A stretch of DNA of 64,000 nucleotides from an uncultured Oceanospirillaceae bacterium (GCA_937138495.1 CAKZPE010000028.1:1-64000), one strand, 5' to 3'. Counted from the stretch's first letter, positions 26,228 to 35,695 are shown. Numbers and translations are program-made. The notes: a model not told the origin generated them from the letters alone.

Positions 26228-26845
26228 CTACTGCTCACTGCTGGCCAGCCGGGCGCTCAGGGCAACAAAGATGCCGGCAAAGCTGCGCTGCAGCCAGGTC
26301 AGAATTGTCGGGCTGTGCTGGATATAGTGTTTGATGTGATGGGCAAATAATCCGTAACCAATAAACACCAGCAATGTCATCAGCATAAAGCTCAGGCTGA
26401 GGATCAGCATGTCCGCCAGCGGTGTGGTTGTGGCAGCGGGTAAAAACTGCGGCAGAAATGCCAGAAAGAAAATCGATAACTTGGGGTTCAGTACGTTAAT
26501 CAGCATGGCCTGCAGGGCAATTCGCCAGTTTTGCACAGGGGTTGTGCCTGAATCATCAAAGCGAATGCTGCCGGTTTCCTTCCACATGCCCCAGGCAAGG
26601 TAGAGCAGGTAGATGACCCCGGCGTATTTAAACAGCTGGAATGCCAGGCTGCTGGTATGCAGCAGGGTGGCAAGGCCAAAGATACTGGCCAGTAAATGCG
26701 GGATGATTCCCAGCGTACAGCCCAGCGCCGCAAAAATACTTGCCCGGCGGCCAAGGCTCAGGCCGGTGGCAACGGTGAAGATGACGCCCGTACCGGGCAG
26801 CAGGACGACCACTAATGAGGTGATTAAGAATTCAGTGCTCAGCAT
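26228..26845 (-). CDS. LysE/RhtB-family exporter
   Basis: This 205-residue membrane protein has the RhtB signature at its N-terminus (FLITSLVVVLLPGTGVIFTVATGLSLGRRA) and typical later helices (LNPKLSIFFLAFLPQFL, with the conserved Asn-Pro-Lys). Family members export amino acids such as threonine or homoserine lactone; the substrate here is unknown. The start at 26845 begins the first helix; an upstream in-frame start at 26938 would overlap the GST gene and add polar residues. It follows the GST gene by 26 bases. Confidence 0.85.
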   Translation of the reverse strand: MLSTEFLITSLVVVLLPGTGVIFTVATGLSLGRRASIFAALGCTLGIIPHLLASIFGLATLLHTSSLAFQLFKYAGVIYLLYLAWGMWKETGSIRFDDSGTTPVQNWRIALQAMLINVLNPKLSIFFLAFLPQFLPAATTTPLADMLILSLSFMLMTLLVFIGYGLFAHHIKHYIQHSPTILTWLQRSFAGIFVALSARLASSEQ

Positions 26846-26871
26846 ATGTGTATAGTCTGCCTGAGGATTGA

Positions 26872-27498
26872 TTAGCGAGTGTCGGGTATCTGCATGCCTT
26901 TGGTGATGTAGCCTTCGGCTGCCAGCCGCTGCATCCACCGGTGTACGGTGGGGAAGTCGCTGAGTTCAACGGTTTGCCATTCATAGCGACAGGCCCAGGG
27001 GTAGATGGCGAAATCAGCAATGCTGATGGCTGTGCCGCATATATAATCCCGGTGTTGCAGGTGCTTATCCAGCACGCCCCAGAGCCGTTTGGCTTCGGTG
27101 GTGTATCGCTGTTTGCCGTAAGGAACATCTTCTTTGGCAAAACGGTTAAAGTGATGGGCCTGTCCCAGCATGGGGCCAAAGCCGCCCATCTGCCACATCA
27201 GCCATTCCATACAGATAATCTTCTGGCGGGGATCTGTCGGTAAAAAACGGCCGGTTTTTTCCGCCAGATAGAGCAGAATTGCGCCGCTTTCAAACAGAGA
27301 TACCGGTTCACCGTCCGGGCCCTCACTGTCGGTGATAGCCGGAATGCGGTTGTTGGGGCTGATGGCCAGAAACTCAGGCGCAAACTGGTCACCGGCACCG
27401 ATATCAATCCGGTGAACCTGATAGGGCAGGCCGCAGGCTTCCAGCATAATGGTGACTTTGCGGCCGTTGGGCGTCCCCCAGGTATACAGATCGATCAT
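26872..27498 (-). CDS. Glutathione S-transferase, Nu class (YfcG-like)
   Basis: This 208-residue protein opens with IDLYTWGTPNGRKVTIMLEA, where Thr/Asn replace the catalytic Ser/Cys, as in the Nu-class enzymes YfcG and YghU, which act as disulfide-bond oxidoreductases or organic peroxide reductases with two glutathiones. The N-terminal thioredoxin fold ends with SLFESGAILLYLAEKTGRFLP, and a helical C-terminal domain follows (ISIADFAIYPW). It lies 12 bases after the preceding anchored-protein gene and before the LysE gene, so the three are probably co-transcribed. Confidence 0.85.
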   Translation of the reverse strand: MIDLYTWGTPNGRKVTIMLEACGLPYQVHRIDIGAGDQFAPEFLAISPNNRIPAITDSEGPDGEPVSLFESGAILLYLAEKTGRFLPTDPRQKIICMEWLMWQMGGFGPMLGQAHHFNRFAKEDVPYGKQRYTTEAKRLWGVLDKHLQHRDYICGTAISIADFAIYPWACRYEWQTVELSDFPTVHRWMQRLAAEGYITKGMQIPDTR

Positions 27499-27510
27499 TG
27501 TTTTACCGGA

Positions 27511-28656
27511 TTACTGATTAACAAAGTGATTATAGATAGCAATTAATTCGGCCTCTTCAAAGCTGACGATGATCAGTTCCTGGCCGGGAGTGATCAGGTT
27601 CGGGTTCTGGCCCAGGATGCCTTTCTGGTAGTTATAGACGTAAGTGTCTTTCACTTTGCGGTCCAGAATCGCCCCCAGGAATGAACTGCTGCGGTTGGCA
27701 AGGCGTTCATCTGCCTCCCGGGGAATGTTCGCGGTAATGACCTTATCCTGAATGCGGATGCCTTTCGCAAATGTTTTGATGACACCGTGCTGGATAATGC
27801 CCCAGAGCCCCTGCCTGTCGCCGCCGGTGACTGCATGGATAAAGAATACCTGATCTTTAGCCGTTTCCGGGTTGTTGAGCAGCGCCTGCAGCTTAATCTG
27901 GTTGTCCATCTGTGCGATGGCTTCTTCGGTGGCTGCTTTCGTACGGGATATCACTTGCGGTGAAGGTTCTGAGCCGTCCTCTTCATCGCTGAACACCGTG
28001 ACGATCTTGCGTCTGATATTCTCAAATGAGAAGCCAGTGTCTTCAGCCTGTTTCGGCGTTGTCTGGCGGTTGTCGGCAGGGTCTGCGTCTAATGATCTGG
28101 ATTTAATCGGTCCGGTATCCACCGCAAAGGATTTAGCGTTGTCTTCTTCTGCGACCGGTGCCTGAGTAGTGGCCGGGGTGATCAGTTGTTGCAGGGGCAG
28201 TTCCAGTAACTGATCTACCGTAACAAAGTGGTCGGCCTGCTGGATATCAATGGCTTCCTGAGGCGCGCGGGTTACTTCTTCAATATGCTGTTTGGCTGCC
28301 TGGCGGGTCAGTTCATCTACCGGAGAGGCAATGACTTCTTCCAGAATATTGTCGCTGGCGGAGAGTTGCGCTTCATCAACCGGCTGAACTTTGATGGTTT
28401 TACCGGCAGACAGCTTGTTTGTCGTTGTTGGCGTATCAGAAGCGCTTGCCGGCTGAGCGGGATCGCTCTGTTCTGATGTCTGGTTGCTCTGGTTGCTCTG
28501 GCTGCTGTGCGTGACTTTGGGTAGCTGGCCGGTGGTTTTCCGGTCCGCTCCCTGGCTGGCGGTTTGAGGTGAAACAGCAGGTTGCATTGTCTGGTAGATA
28601 TACACACTGGCAATCGCCAGAACGGCGATAACGGCTACGGTAAGTAACGCACGCAT
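27511..28656 (-). CDS. Membrane-anchored protein with LysM-like C-terminus
   Basis: This 381-residue protein has an N-terminal anchor (LLTVAVIAVLAIASVYIYQ), a long Ser/Gln/Thr/Asp-rich linker (residues about 30-240, low complexity with repeats such as SNQSNQTSEQSD), and a folded C-terminal part. The end, LWGIIQHGVIKTFAKGIRI to ITPGQELIIVSF, resembles a LysM-type module but is not a clean match. The arrangement suggests an envelope protein reaching toward peptidoglycan. It heads the GST-LysE unit. Confidence 0.6.
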   Translation of the reverse strand: MRALLTVAVIAVLAIASVYIYQTMQPAVSPQTASQGADRKTTGQLPKVTHSSQSNQSNQTSEQSDPAQPASASDTPTTTNKLSAGKTIKVQPVDEAQLSASDNILEEVIASPVDELTRQAAKQHIEEVTRAPQEAIDIQQADHFVTVDQLLELPLQQLITPATTQAPVAEEDNAKSFAVDTGPIKSRSLDADPADNRQTTPKQAEDTGFSFENIRRKIVTVFSDEEDGSEPSPQVISRTKAATEEAIAQMDNQIKLQALLNNPETAKDQVFFIHAVTGGDRQGLWGIIQHGVIKTFAKGIRIQDKVITANIPREADERLANRSSSFLGAILDRKVKDTYVYNYQKGILGQNPNLITPGQELIIVSFEEAELIAIYNHFVNQ

Positions 28657-28840
28657 TTCGGATTCCCTCAGTAAAATGTTGTCTCAGACTAAAGCAGAAA
28701 CTCCTGACTTTAAAGATAAAATTGCATAAATGATGTTGTTGGAATGATGCTTTGTAGAACATTATAACCCCGGCTATAAATTAGTCAGGGTTTGATGGCA
28801 GTTACTGGGCCAGAGCGTTGCGGCAATATGGAAAAAGCGA

Positions 28841-29599
28841 TTACGTGCTTAAAACAGGTCTGTACGCAATGATGTTAACAACGCCCTTACCTTTGTACCT
28901 TTTCATTTCAAACTCCTGCTCCAGTGCAGTGATGATTTCAGGTAGCTTTTTTGCGCCATAGGTTCTGGGGTCGAAATCAGGTTTTAAGCGCTTTACAAAA
29001 CTGCCGGCAGCCGCAACATTTGCCCAGCCATCATCGTCCTGATATAAGTCCCAGGCTTTCTTTAAAACAGGTATCAGCTCAAAGGTAACGTTCTTTTTAT
29101 TTTTGACCGGGATGTTTGTTTCAGATGATTTTTCAGCGACTTCATTTGAAAGCTCGATTTCCAGGTTTTCTGTAAATACGAAATCATCACAGGCATTTCT
29201 GAATGAAATAGGTGTTTTTTGCTCACCGACGCCGAACACAAAAATTTCAGATTCTCTGAGTCTGGCTGCCAGTTTTGTGAAGTCACTGTCACTGGAAACC
29301 AATGCAAAGGCATCAAATTTATCTGAGTAGAGTAAATCCATAGCATCTATGATCATCGATGCATCTGTTGAGTTTTTACCGACGGTGTAAGCAAATTGTT
29401 GTATAGGTTGTATTGCCAGCTCGTTTAAATGGCTTTTCCAGTTCTTCAGGTAGTCACTGGACCAGTCACCATATGCTCTTTTGATGACAATGTGTCCATG
29501 TGCAGAGATTTCATCCAGTACAGCCTTAACCTTTGAGTATTGAGCATTATCAGCATCAATAAGCACGGCTATTTTTTTGTGGTCATCCAAGTCTTTCAT
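28841..29599 (-). CDS. NYN-domain protein with OST-HTH/LOTUS domain
   Basis: This 252-residue protein has an N-terminal NYN (PIN-like) nuclease domain with the acidic residues expected for metal binding: IAVLIDADNAQ (Asp14, Asp16), NSTDASMIIDAMDLL and FALVSSDSDFTKLA. The C-terminal part (VLKKAWDLYQDDDGWANVAAAG ... RTYGAKKLPEIITALEQEF) matches the OST-HTH/LOTUS RNA-binding domain, and it ends in a basic strand. Family members are thought to be RNases acting on structured RNA. The ribosome site AAAGGA lies upstream, overlapping the end of the small gene at 29602. Confidence 0.85.
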   Translation of the reverse strand: MKDLDDHKKIAVLIDADNAQYSKVKAVLDEISAHGHIVIKRAYGDWSSDYLKNWKSHLNELAIQPIQQFAYTVGKNSTDASMIIDAMDLLYSDKFDAFALVSSDSDFTKLAARLRESEIFVFGVGEQKTPISFRNACDDFVFTENLEIELSNEVAEKSSETNIPVKNKKNVTFELIPVLKKAWDLYQDDDGWANVAAAGSFVKRLKPDFDPRTYGAKKLPEIITALEQEFEMKRYKGKGVVNIIAYRPVLST

Positions 29600-29601
29600 T
29601 C

Positions 29602-29838
29602 TTAATCCTTTAATCTGTATTCAGCGTCTGTTTCAGTACAGCTCAGTGTTGCCGAAGTAAGGTTTTCAATGTACGTCATGGGGTGTGTCTGATCCAGATC
29701 TTTTCTTTTAAAACAATCTGTCAGGTCAGCCGGCAAGCTCAGTTTTGAGGCCGTCGGATCAGTATTTTGTAACAGATACATGTCACCGGTACGAACAGCT
29801 AACAGGCGACTCAGATTAACGGTGCTGAATATCTTCAC
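29602..29838 (-). CDS. Small unrecognised protein upstream of the NYN gene
   Basis: This 78-codon frame ends two bases before the NYN start, and the NYN ribosome site lies in its last codons, suggesting coupling. It encodes no recognisable domain; the sequence (LLQNTDPTASKLSLPADLTDCF) is soluble-looking. Its own ribosome site is poor, so it may be spurious or start at an internal Met. Confidence 0.35.
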   Translation of the reverse strand: MKIFSTVNLSRLLAVRTGDMYLLQNTDPTASKLSLPADLTDCFKRKDLDQTHPMTYIENLTSATLSCTETDAEYRLKD

Positions 29839-30018
29839 CGAGGGTGTGTTGTTCTGAGAGTTGTGAGCATCAGTGTCACCGGCGTTGCTGTCAGGTCTTC
29901 AATAAACCGGGCGTTATAATTTTCTGTCAGGTTTTTCACAAGTTGCTGAAATATTTAATTATTAAGTGTACGGGTATATCTTATACTCTTTAATGGATTT
30001 TAAAGACGGATTGTCAGC

Positions 30019-30624
30019 ATGACTGAGAAAATTGAAGAGATTCTGCATTTCTGGTTTGGTGATTTGTGTGATGGCCTGGCAACCCCTGACCGGAAAAAAC
30101 TCTGGTGGTTCGGGGGAGAGGAGGTTGATGGTCTGATCCGTGATGCCTTTGGGCAGCGGGTACGGCAGGCGCTGGCCGGTGAACTGGATGACTGGGCGCG
30201 GCAGCCCCGTGGCCGTCTGGCGCTGATCATTTTGCTGGATCAGTTCAGCCGTAATATTTACCGTGGCAGTGCCGAGGCGTTTTCCGGTGACAGTAAAGCG
30301 GCAACGCTGAGTAAAGAAGGGATTGAGCTGGGGCATGACCGGGCGCTGGAACTGAGTGAGAAGCTGTTCTTCTATATGCCGCTGGAACACGCTGAATCGA
30401 TACAGGAGCAGGATCAGCATATCAGTTGCCTTGAAAGCCTGTTTGGTGAGATGGGAATTGAGCACCGGCAAGTGCTGGATAACGCGCTGGATTTCGCCCA
30501 TGAGCACCGGGAACTGATCGCCAGGTTTGGCCGTTTTCCGTACCGCAATGCGGTTTTGGGACGGGAATCCACGCCGGAAGAACTGGCCTATCTGAATCAG
30601 CCCCATAAAACCTACGGACAGTAA
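30019..30624 (+). CDS. DUF924-family protein
   Basis: This 201-residue protein is a clear DUF924 member. It starts ILHFWFGDL and continues WWFGG, RLALIILLDQFSRNIYRG, FFYMPLEHAESIQEQD and HRELIARFGRFPYRNAVLGRE, all conserved blocks. The fold is alpha-helical, TPR-like. Its biochemical role is unknown. It is a single gene followed by the GGDEF-tmcA pair. Confidence 0.9.
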   Translation: MTEKIEEILHFWFGDLCDGLATPDRKKLWWFGGEEVDGLIRDAFGQRVRQALAGELDDWARQPRGRLALIILLDQFSRNIYRGSAEAFSGDSKAATLSKEGIELGHDRALELSEKLFFYMPLEHAESIQEQDQHISCLESLFGEMGIEHRQVLDNALDFAHEHRELIARFGRFPYRNAVLGRESTPEELAYLNQPHKTYGQ

Positions 30625-30748
30625 TCATTTCGGGCGGTTGTGCGTTGCATCACCCGGGAAAAGATATTAGGTTTGTAGGGCACTGTCAGGCAGTGTGCCG
30701 GTTGCTGCAGCCGGGCCGGATGTTACCCGTACTATTTAAGGAAAAATT

Positions 30749-31711
30749 TTGTCTGCCACTGAACAAAACCCACGTGAAGGCTGGTTTACACAGTTATTAA
30801 TGGCAGCGGCCGGTGGTGCTGTGGTGTGGATGGGAACCGTTTTCGGGCTGCATACCTATGAAGAGCAGGTGGCGGTGCAGGGGATCCGGCTGGCACTTGA
30901 GGCGCAGGTAACCGGTGTGAGTCCGCAGGCGGCTGACAGTATTAGCAGTATTGATGAACTCTGGCAGATGTATGCTGCCAATGGCCTGGAACGGGCCGAT
31001 TTCGACCGGGTATCGCAACCGGTAATTGACAGTCACTTCACCTTGCTGCCGGAACTGATTGCGGGTTTGGCAGCGATTCTTATCTTTTTTACTGTGAATT
31101 TACTGGTGATGAACTGGCGGCGTAACCGCCGTTATCAGGCGCTGGTGGATGAGCATCAGCAGTCGTTGGCAATGAGCCGTGAACAGATTGAGCAGGCAAG
31201 CGGTAAAGATCCGGCAACCGGGTTGGTCAATGCCCGTCAGTTTGAGATTCTGCTGGACATTGAATGCCGCCGTGCCGTGCGGGAATTTACCCCACTTTCA
31301 CTGATTCTGCTGGAGCCGGACCGCGCGTACCTGAACGATTTACCTGCAGAAGATCTTTCTCTTATGCAGCAGCAGTTAGCCGAAAACCTGCAGCAAACCG
31401 TATTTCGTCCCGGTGATGTGATTGCCCGTGTCAGTGATAACCGCTTTGCGCTGTTGTTGCCGGCAACCAATGAGCAGTCGCCGCAACTGGCCGAACGCCT
31501 GCGGAAACAGGCGACTGAGATTGTCCTGAACGCTCAGACCTTAACACTGAGCCTGGGTGTCAGCACGATGCAGCCGTCTGCGCAGCTCAGTGCTGAACAT
31601 ATTCTGCAGCTGACAGAAAGGTTGCTGGAGCAGGCGCAAAATGATGGTGGTGACCAGGTATGCTTCAATACTGAGCAATCGCTGGACGTCCCGGTAACAT
31701 ACTCTGACTGA
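30749..31711 (+). CDS. Membrane protein with degenerate GGDEF domain
   Basis: This 320-residue protein starts at TTG, with TAAGGAA upstream and no nearby ATG. It has two membrane helices (MAAAGGAVVWMGTVFGL and LIAGLAAILIFFTVNLLVM) around a short periplasmic loop. The C-terminal cytoplasmic domain has GGDEF-fold landmarks (DPATGLVNARQFEILL, FTPLSLILLEPD), but the active-site motif is replaced by RVSDNRFALLLP, so it should not make cyclic di-GMP. It may sense GTP or act as a binding module. tmcA starts 11 bases downstream. Confidence 0.75.
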   Translation: MSATEQNPREGWFTQLLMAAAGGAVVWMGTVFGLHTYEEQVAVQGIRLALEAQVTGVSPQAADSISSIDELWQMYAANGLERADFDRVSQPVIDSHFTLLPELIAGLAAILIFFTVNLLVMNWRRNRRYQALVDEHQQSLAMSREQIEQASGKDPATGLVNARQFEILLDIECRRAVREFTPLSLILLEPDRAYLNDLPAEDLSLMQQQLAENLQQTVFRPGDVIARVSDNRFALLLPATNEQSPQLAERLRKQATEIVLNAQTLTLSLGVSTMQPSAQLSAEHILQLTERLLEQAQNDGGDQVCFNTEQSLDVPVTYSD

Positions 31712-31721
31712 TGCTTTTCCC

Positions 31722-33917
31722 ATGTTAAATCCTGATTATCTGCAGCAACTGTCGGCGTATGCCTGTGCCCGTCGTCAGCGGGCATTGCTGGTGCTGAGTG
31801 GTGAGCCGGACTGGCTCAGTCAGCAGCTTGAAGGGGTGAATCAGTGGGCAGGTTGTCTGTGGCTGGGCAGTGATGTTTCACCGGTAAATGTGCCGGCCGG
31901 GGTGGAGTGTGTCAGCCCTAAGCAGGCCGGGAGCTGTCTGGGGCAGGAACGTCAGCGGCTGGTGGTCGACGCCTTTGCCGGTTTTAACCCCAATGCGTTT
32001 GGTCAGGTGAGTGGGGTGCTGGTGGCCGGCGGTGTGATGATCCTGCTGGTGCCGGCGCTGAATGAGTGGCCAGCATTTAATGACCCTGAACGTCAGCATC
32101 TTGCGGTGGAGCCTTACCGTGCAGATGACGTGGGGCGGCGTTTTATTCATCGTCTTGCCGGTTTAATTGCCTGTGATAATCATGCGTTCCTGTTTCAGCA
32201 GGGGCGCCCATTGCCGGCGATTCCGGAAGCCGTTGCACAGTTGCAGCCACCGCCTGATAACCTTGATGCGCCTTTTCGCAGCCTGGAGCAGCAGCAACTG
32301 GTGAATCATCTGACGGCTCAGCTCAGCCAGAAACGTCCGCCGGTTCAGGTCATAACCGCTGACCGTGGGCGGGGCAAATCCGCCAGTCTCGGGTTAGTCG
32401 CAGCGCAGCTGCTGAATCAGAATGTTCAGAATATAGTCGTGGTGGCACCGGGATTCCCGGCCGTAGAGGCTCTGTTCAGTGCCGCCGCTGAAAACCTGAC
32501 CGAATGCACCATAACGCCGGGGGTGATCCAGGTTGCGGATGCTGCGATGCGTTTTTATCAGCCGGACCGTATGCTGGATGTTATGCCTGATGCGGATGTT
32601 TTACTGGTGGATGAAGCCGCCGCCATTCCGGTGCCGGTACTGGCCCGTTTACTGGGTGCATATTCCCGCTGTGCTTTTGCATCAACGATTCATGGTTCCG
32701 AAGGTACCGGTCAGGGCTTTGAAGTGCGCTTTAAAGGTTTGCTTAACCGCGAGTCTCCCGGCTGGCACGCACTTCACCTGACTACACCGGTGCGGTGGGC
32801 GGAAGGCGATCCGCTGGAGGCCTTTACCTTTGATGCACTGATGCTGGCGGCTGAACCTTCGACACTGAATGCGCCGGTCTCGCATCTGACCGGAGAGACT
32901 GAGGTACGCCTGCTGGACCGGGATGCACTGGTGGCCGATGAAGCATTGCTGAGTGATGTGTTCGGCTTACTGGTGCTGGCGCATTACCGCACGACTCCCG
33001 GTGATTTACGCATTTTACTCGACAGTCCTAATGTACAGGTCTGGGGGGCATTCTCTCTTCATGATAATGCATTGCTTGGCACCATGCTGGTGGCTGAAGA
33101 AGGCCCGCTGGATGACGAATTAGCCGCCGCAGTGTATGCCGGAACCCGCAGGCCAAAAGGCCATCTGATCCCTCAGACTTTACTGGCTCAGGAAGCCATC
33201 GCCGGTGCAGGGCAGTCCCGTGGATTAAGAGTCATGCGCATTGCCGTCCGGCCGGCATTGCAACGGCGTCAAGTAGCAGGGCGTATGTTGCAGCAACTGG
33301 AGACGTATGCCTGTGATAAAGGTATCGACTGGCTGGGGACTGGCTTTGGTCTGACGCCGGAGTTGCTGAGTTTTTGGCGGCACAGTGGTTACCGGCTGGC
33401 CCGTATTGGCCTGACCCGGGACAGTGTTGGCGCCACCCACGGTGTGATTATGCTGAAAGGTTGCAGCGCTAAAGGGAACGCGTTGTTATTGCAGGCCTCG
33501 GAGCGCTTACACCGTCAGTTCAGCCATTTACTGGGCAGTTATTTGCAGCACATGGACACGCCGCTGGTGATGGATATTTTTGCGGATCTGTCCACGCATA
33601 TCGCGGCGGGCACTGTCTCCGGCAATGCCGTACCTGACGAGGCTGAAAGGGCGGAGCTGGAATCGTTTGCCCGGGCACACCGGCAGTATGAAAGTTGTCA
33701 GTTTACCCTCAAAAGCTGGCTCTTCCGGTGTGGGCTTGAAGGCAGGCTGGAATCGCTGAGTGATGTGCAGCAGCAATTGCTGATCAGCAAGATTTTGCAG
33801 AATAAGGATTGGAATGAGTGCCTGCCCGGTAACCCGCAACCGGTATCGCCACGCCATCTGCTGAAGCAGTTGCGCGACGGGGTTGCGGTATTACTGGCCG
33901 AGCTGACGGCCGGTTAA
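31722..33917 (+). CDS. tmcA: tRNA(Met) cytidine acetyltransferase
   Basis: This 731-residue TmcA acetylates the wobble cytidine (ac4C34) of elongator tRNA-Met using acetyl-CoA and ATP or GTP. Domains in order are an N-terminal DUF1726 region, a RecD-like helicase core with Walker A TADRGRGKSAS (about 209-219) and Walker B VLLVDEAAAIP, a GNAT domain (MRIAVRPALQRRQVAGRML), and a C-terminal tRNA-binding part. The length fits the family. It meets the convergent MOSC gene with no gap. Confidence 0.95.
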   Translation: MLNPDYLQQLSAYACARRQRALLVLSGEPDWLSQQLEGVNQWAGCLWLGSDVSPVNVPAGVECVSPKQAGSCLGQERQRLVVDAFAGFNPNAFGQVSGVLVAGGVMILLVPALNEWPAFNDPERQHLAVEPYRADDVGRRFIHRLAGLIACDNHAFLFQQGRPLPAIPEAVAQLQPPPDNLDAPFRSLEQQQLVNHLTAQLSQKRPPVQVITADRGRGKSASLGLVAAQLLNQNVQNIVVVAPGFPAVEALFSAAAENLTECTITPGVIQVADAAMRFYQPDRMLDVMPDADVLLVDEAAAIPVPVLARLLGAYSRCAFASTIHGSEGTGQGFEVRFKGLLNRESPGWHALHLTTPVRWAEGDPLEAFTFDALMLAAEPSTLNAPVSHLTGETEVRLLDRDALVADEALLSDVFGLLVLAHYRTTPGDLRILLDSPNVQVWGAFSLHDNALLGTMLVAEEGPLDDELAAAVYAGTRRPKGHLIPQTLLAQEAIAGAGQSRGLRVMRIAVRPALQRRQVAGRMLQQLETYACDKGIDWLGTGFGLTPELLSFWRHSGYRLARIGLTRDSVGATHGVIMLKGCSAKGNALLLQASERLHRQFSHLLGSYLQHMDTPLVMDIFADLSTHIAAGTVSGNAVPDEAERAELESFARAHRQYESCQFTLKSWLFRCGLEGRLESLSDVQQQLLISKILQNKDWNECLPGNPQPVSPRHLLKQLRDGVAVLLAELTAG

Positions 33918-34751
33918 TCAGATTTCGGCTGGCAGCAGGCTGACCGGTGATTTACCGCCAAGAATTTCGACGCTGTCACCGACACGGATAACCCCCTGGT
34001 TACGGGGAATCAGATTCTGGCCAAAGAATACTTCCCCTTTTTCGTCCCGGCGGTACTGTTTCAGGGTTTTCAGTGGCTCTTTGAATTCATTGCGCACGCC
34101 GGTTTTCGGATCGACGGTGGTGAATACGCAGCGGCTGCAGGCTTCAACCACATCAAACTCAACTTCACCGATACGGATTTGCGACCAGCTGTCTTCCGCG
34201 AAGGGGGCAATGCTGCTGATGACAAGGTTCGGTCGCATATGGGCAAAGCTGATCGGTGCCGGGCATTTTGAGTTAAGGTCATTCAGTGAACCCTGTGAGA
34301 TCAGCAGTAACGGATAGCCGTCTGCAAAACTGACCGGCTGACCTTCGTGCCCGTCCACTTCCCGTTGGGACTGTTCGCCAAAATAGACAAGCTGGCACTC
34401 AGTTTCCAGATACGCGGTGAACCAGTGGTCGGCATCGGTCTGGCAATGCTGGGCGCTGATTTCGCTGCCCCAGACTTTTACATCCAGATACTGATCACTG
34501 AACGCCGCATAACTGACGGCCAGGTTGGGCATACCCGGTGCGCTGAGCAGCAGGCCGCCGGGAGTCAGGCTGGCTTCAACCCGTACCAGTTTGGGATGGG
34601 TACGGGCGGTAATAAACCGGCCTTTCGGATCGCGGAGGATAAAGTCACGGTCAAAGCTCAGGCCGCGGGGGGAAACATGGCTGCGGTTCAGGCTGATACC
34701 GGTTGTCGATTTAATAGGGTATACGTGTAACTGGCTGAGCGTACAGGTCAT
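33918..34751 (-). CDS. MOSC-domain protein (YcbX-like)
   Basis: This 277-residue protein has an N-terminal MOSC beta-barrel (LSQLHVYPIKSTTGISLNRSHVSPRGLSFDRDFIL) and a C-terminal MOSC domain with the molybdenum-cofactor-binding cysteine in VVEACSRCVFTTVDPKTG. It resembles YcbX without the ferredoxin tail. Such proteins reduce N-hydroxylated compounds, or transfer sulfur, using molybdenum cofactor. The stop abuts the tmcA stop. Confidence 0.85.
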   Translation of the reverse strand: MTCTLSQLHVYPIKSTTGISLNRSHVSPRGLSFDRDFILRDPKGRFITARTHPKLVRVEASLTPGGLLLSAPGMPNLAVSYAAFSDQYLDVKVWGSEISAQHCQTDADHWFTAYLETECQLVYFGEQSQREVDGHEGQPVSFADGYPLLLISQGSLNDLNSKCPAPISFAHMRPNLVISSIAPFAEDSWSQIRIGEVEFDVVEACSRCVFTTVDPKTGVRNEFKEPLKTLKQYRRDEKGEVFFGQNLIPRNQGVIRVGDSVEILGGKSPVSLLPAEI

Positions 34752-34939
34752 TTATTGCCTCAGAATATCTTGATATATAACGGGCTGAAGGTTGTGAGTA
34801 AGGTTCTTCAGCCTGATGTTCTTATGTTGAGTGTAGCGATTCCAAACGGGTAATTCAGTAAAATTATCTATTTAAAGCAGGGTGTTATCGGTTAAAGTCT
34901 GTATCCGATTTTTATTTTACGCTGTTACCGGAACTGTCC

Positions 34940-35158
34940 ATGGATTTAACCACCAAACACATCGAAAAACTGGCCACCATGAAGATGCCTTTTGGCAAGT
35001 ATCAGGGCCGTGTTCTGATGGATTTACCGGAACCGTATCTGGTCTGGTTTTCGGGTAAGGGCTTTCCTGCCGGTGAAATCGGTATGTTGTTACAGCTCCT
35101 TTACGAAATAAAACTGAACGGACTGGAGGATATCCTGGAACCGTTACGGCGACGTTAA
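34940..35158 (+). CDS. DUF3820-family protein
   Basis: This 72-residue protein matches DUF3820: MPFGKYQGRVLMDLPEPYLVWF followed by a helical tail with the conserved GFPAGEIGMLLQLLYEIK. Family members are small nucleic-acid-associated proteins annotated as quorum-sensing-regulated virulence factors. It precedes ybaK by about 60 bases on the same strand. Confidence 0.85.
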   Translation: MDLTTKHIEKLATMKMPFGKYQGRVLMDLPEPYLVWFSGKGFPAGEIGMLLQLLYEIKLNGLEDILEPLRRR

Positions 35159-35221
35159 ACCGCAGGGTACCGGTGCCGGTTAATGCCGGACGGGATATGT
35201 TTCAGGGAATAAAGGCATTGT

Positions 35222-35695
35222 ATGACCCCAGCAATCACACTGGCTGAAAAACGTGGTATCAGCCACAAGGTACACAGTTATAGCCATGATCCCGGCTGCA
35301 CGTCTTATGGCGAAGAAGCGGCCGAAGCGTTGCAGATTGATCCGGGTCAGGTATATAAAACCCTGATGGTGGCCCTTAATGGTGACAATAAGCAGCTGGC
35401 GGTGGCCATTGTGCCGGTTGCCGGTCAGCTGAATCTTAAAGCAGCAGCCAAAGCTTTTAAGGTGAAAAAAATTGCCATGGCTGATCCGCAGGCCGCTCAG
35501 CGCAGTTCCGGCTATCTGTTAGGGGGAATCAGTCCGCTGGGGCAGAAGAAAGCTGTGCCAACGTTGCTGGACAGTTCAGCTGATCACTGGCCGACAGTGT
35601 TTGTCAGTGCTGGCAAACGAGGGCTGGAAATAGAGCTTGCGGCGCGCGATTTACTGACGCTGACCCGGGGGACGCTGGCAGATCTCAGCGGTTAG
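35222..35695 (+). CDS. ybaK: Cys-tRNA(Pro) deacylase YbaK
   Basis: This 157-residue YbaK/EbsC protein hydrolyses mischarged Cys-tRNA(Pro). Landmarks are YGEEAAEALQIDPGQVYKTLM with the essential Lys, AVAIVPVAGQLNLKAAAKAF, SSGYLLGGISPLGQKK, and VFVSAGKRGLEIEL. The length matches the family (about 155-160). A terminator overlaps the end of the next, convergent gene. Confidence 0.95.
   Translation: MTPAITLAEKRGISHKVHSYSHDPGCTSYGEEAAEALQIDPGQVYKTLMVALNGDNKQLAVAIVPVAGQLNLKAAAKAFKVKKIAMADPQAAQRSSGYLLGGISPLGQKKAVPTLLDSSADHWPTVFVSAGKRGLEIELAARDLLTLTRGTLADLSG

Noticed and set aside
29962..30606. Minus-strand frame of 214 codons
   Set aside because: It is antisense to the well-conserved DUF924 gene.
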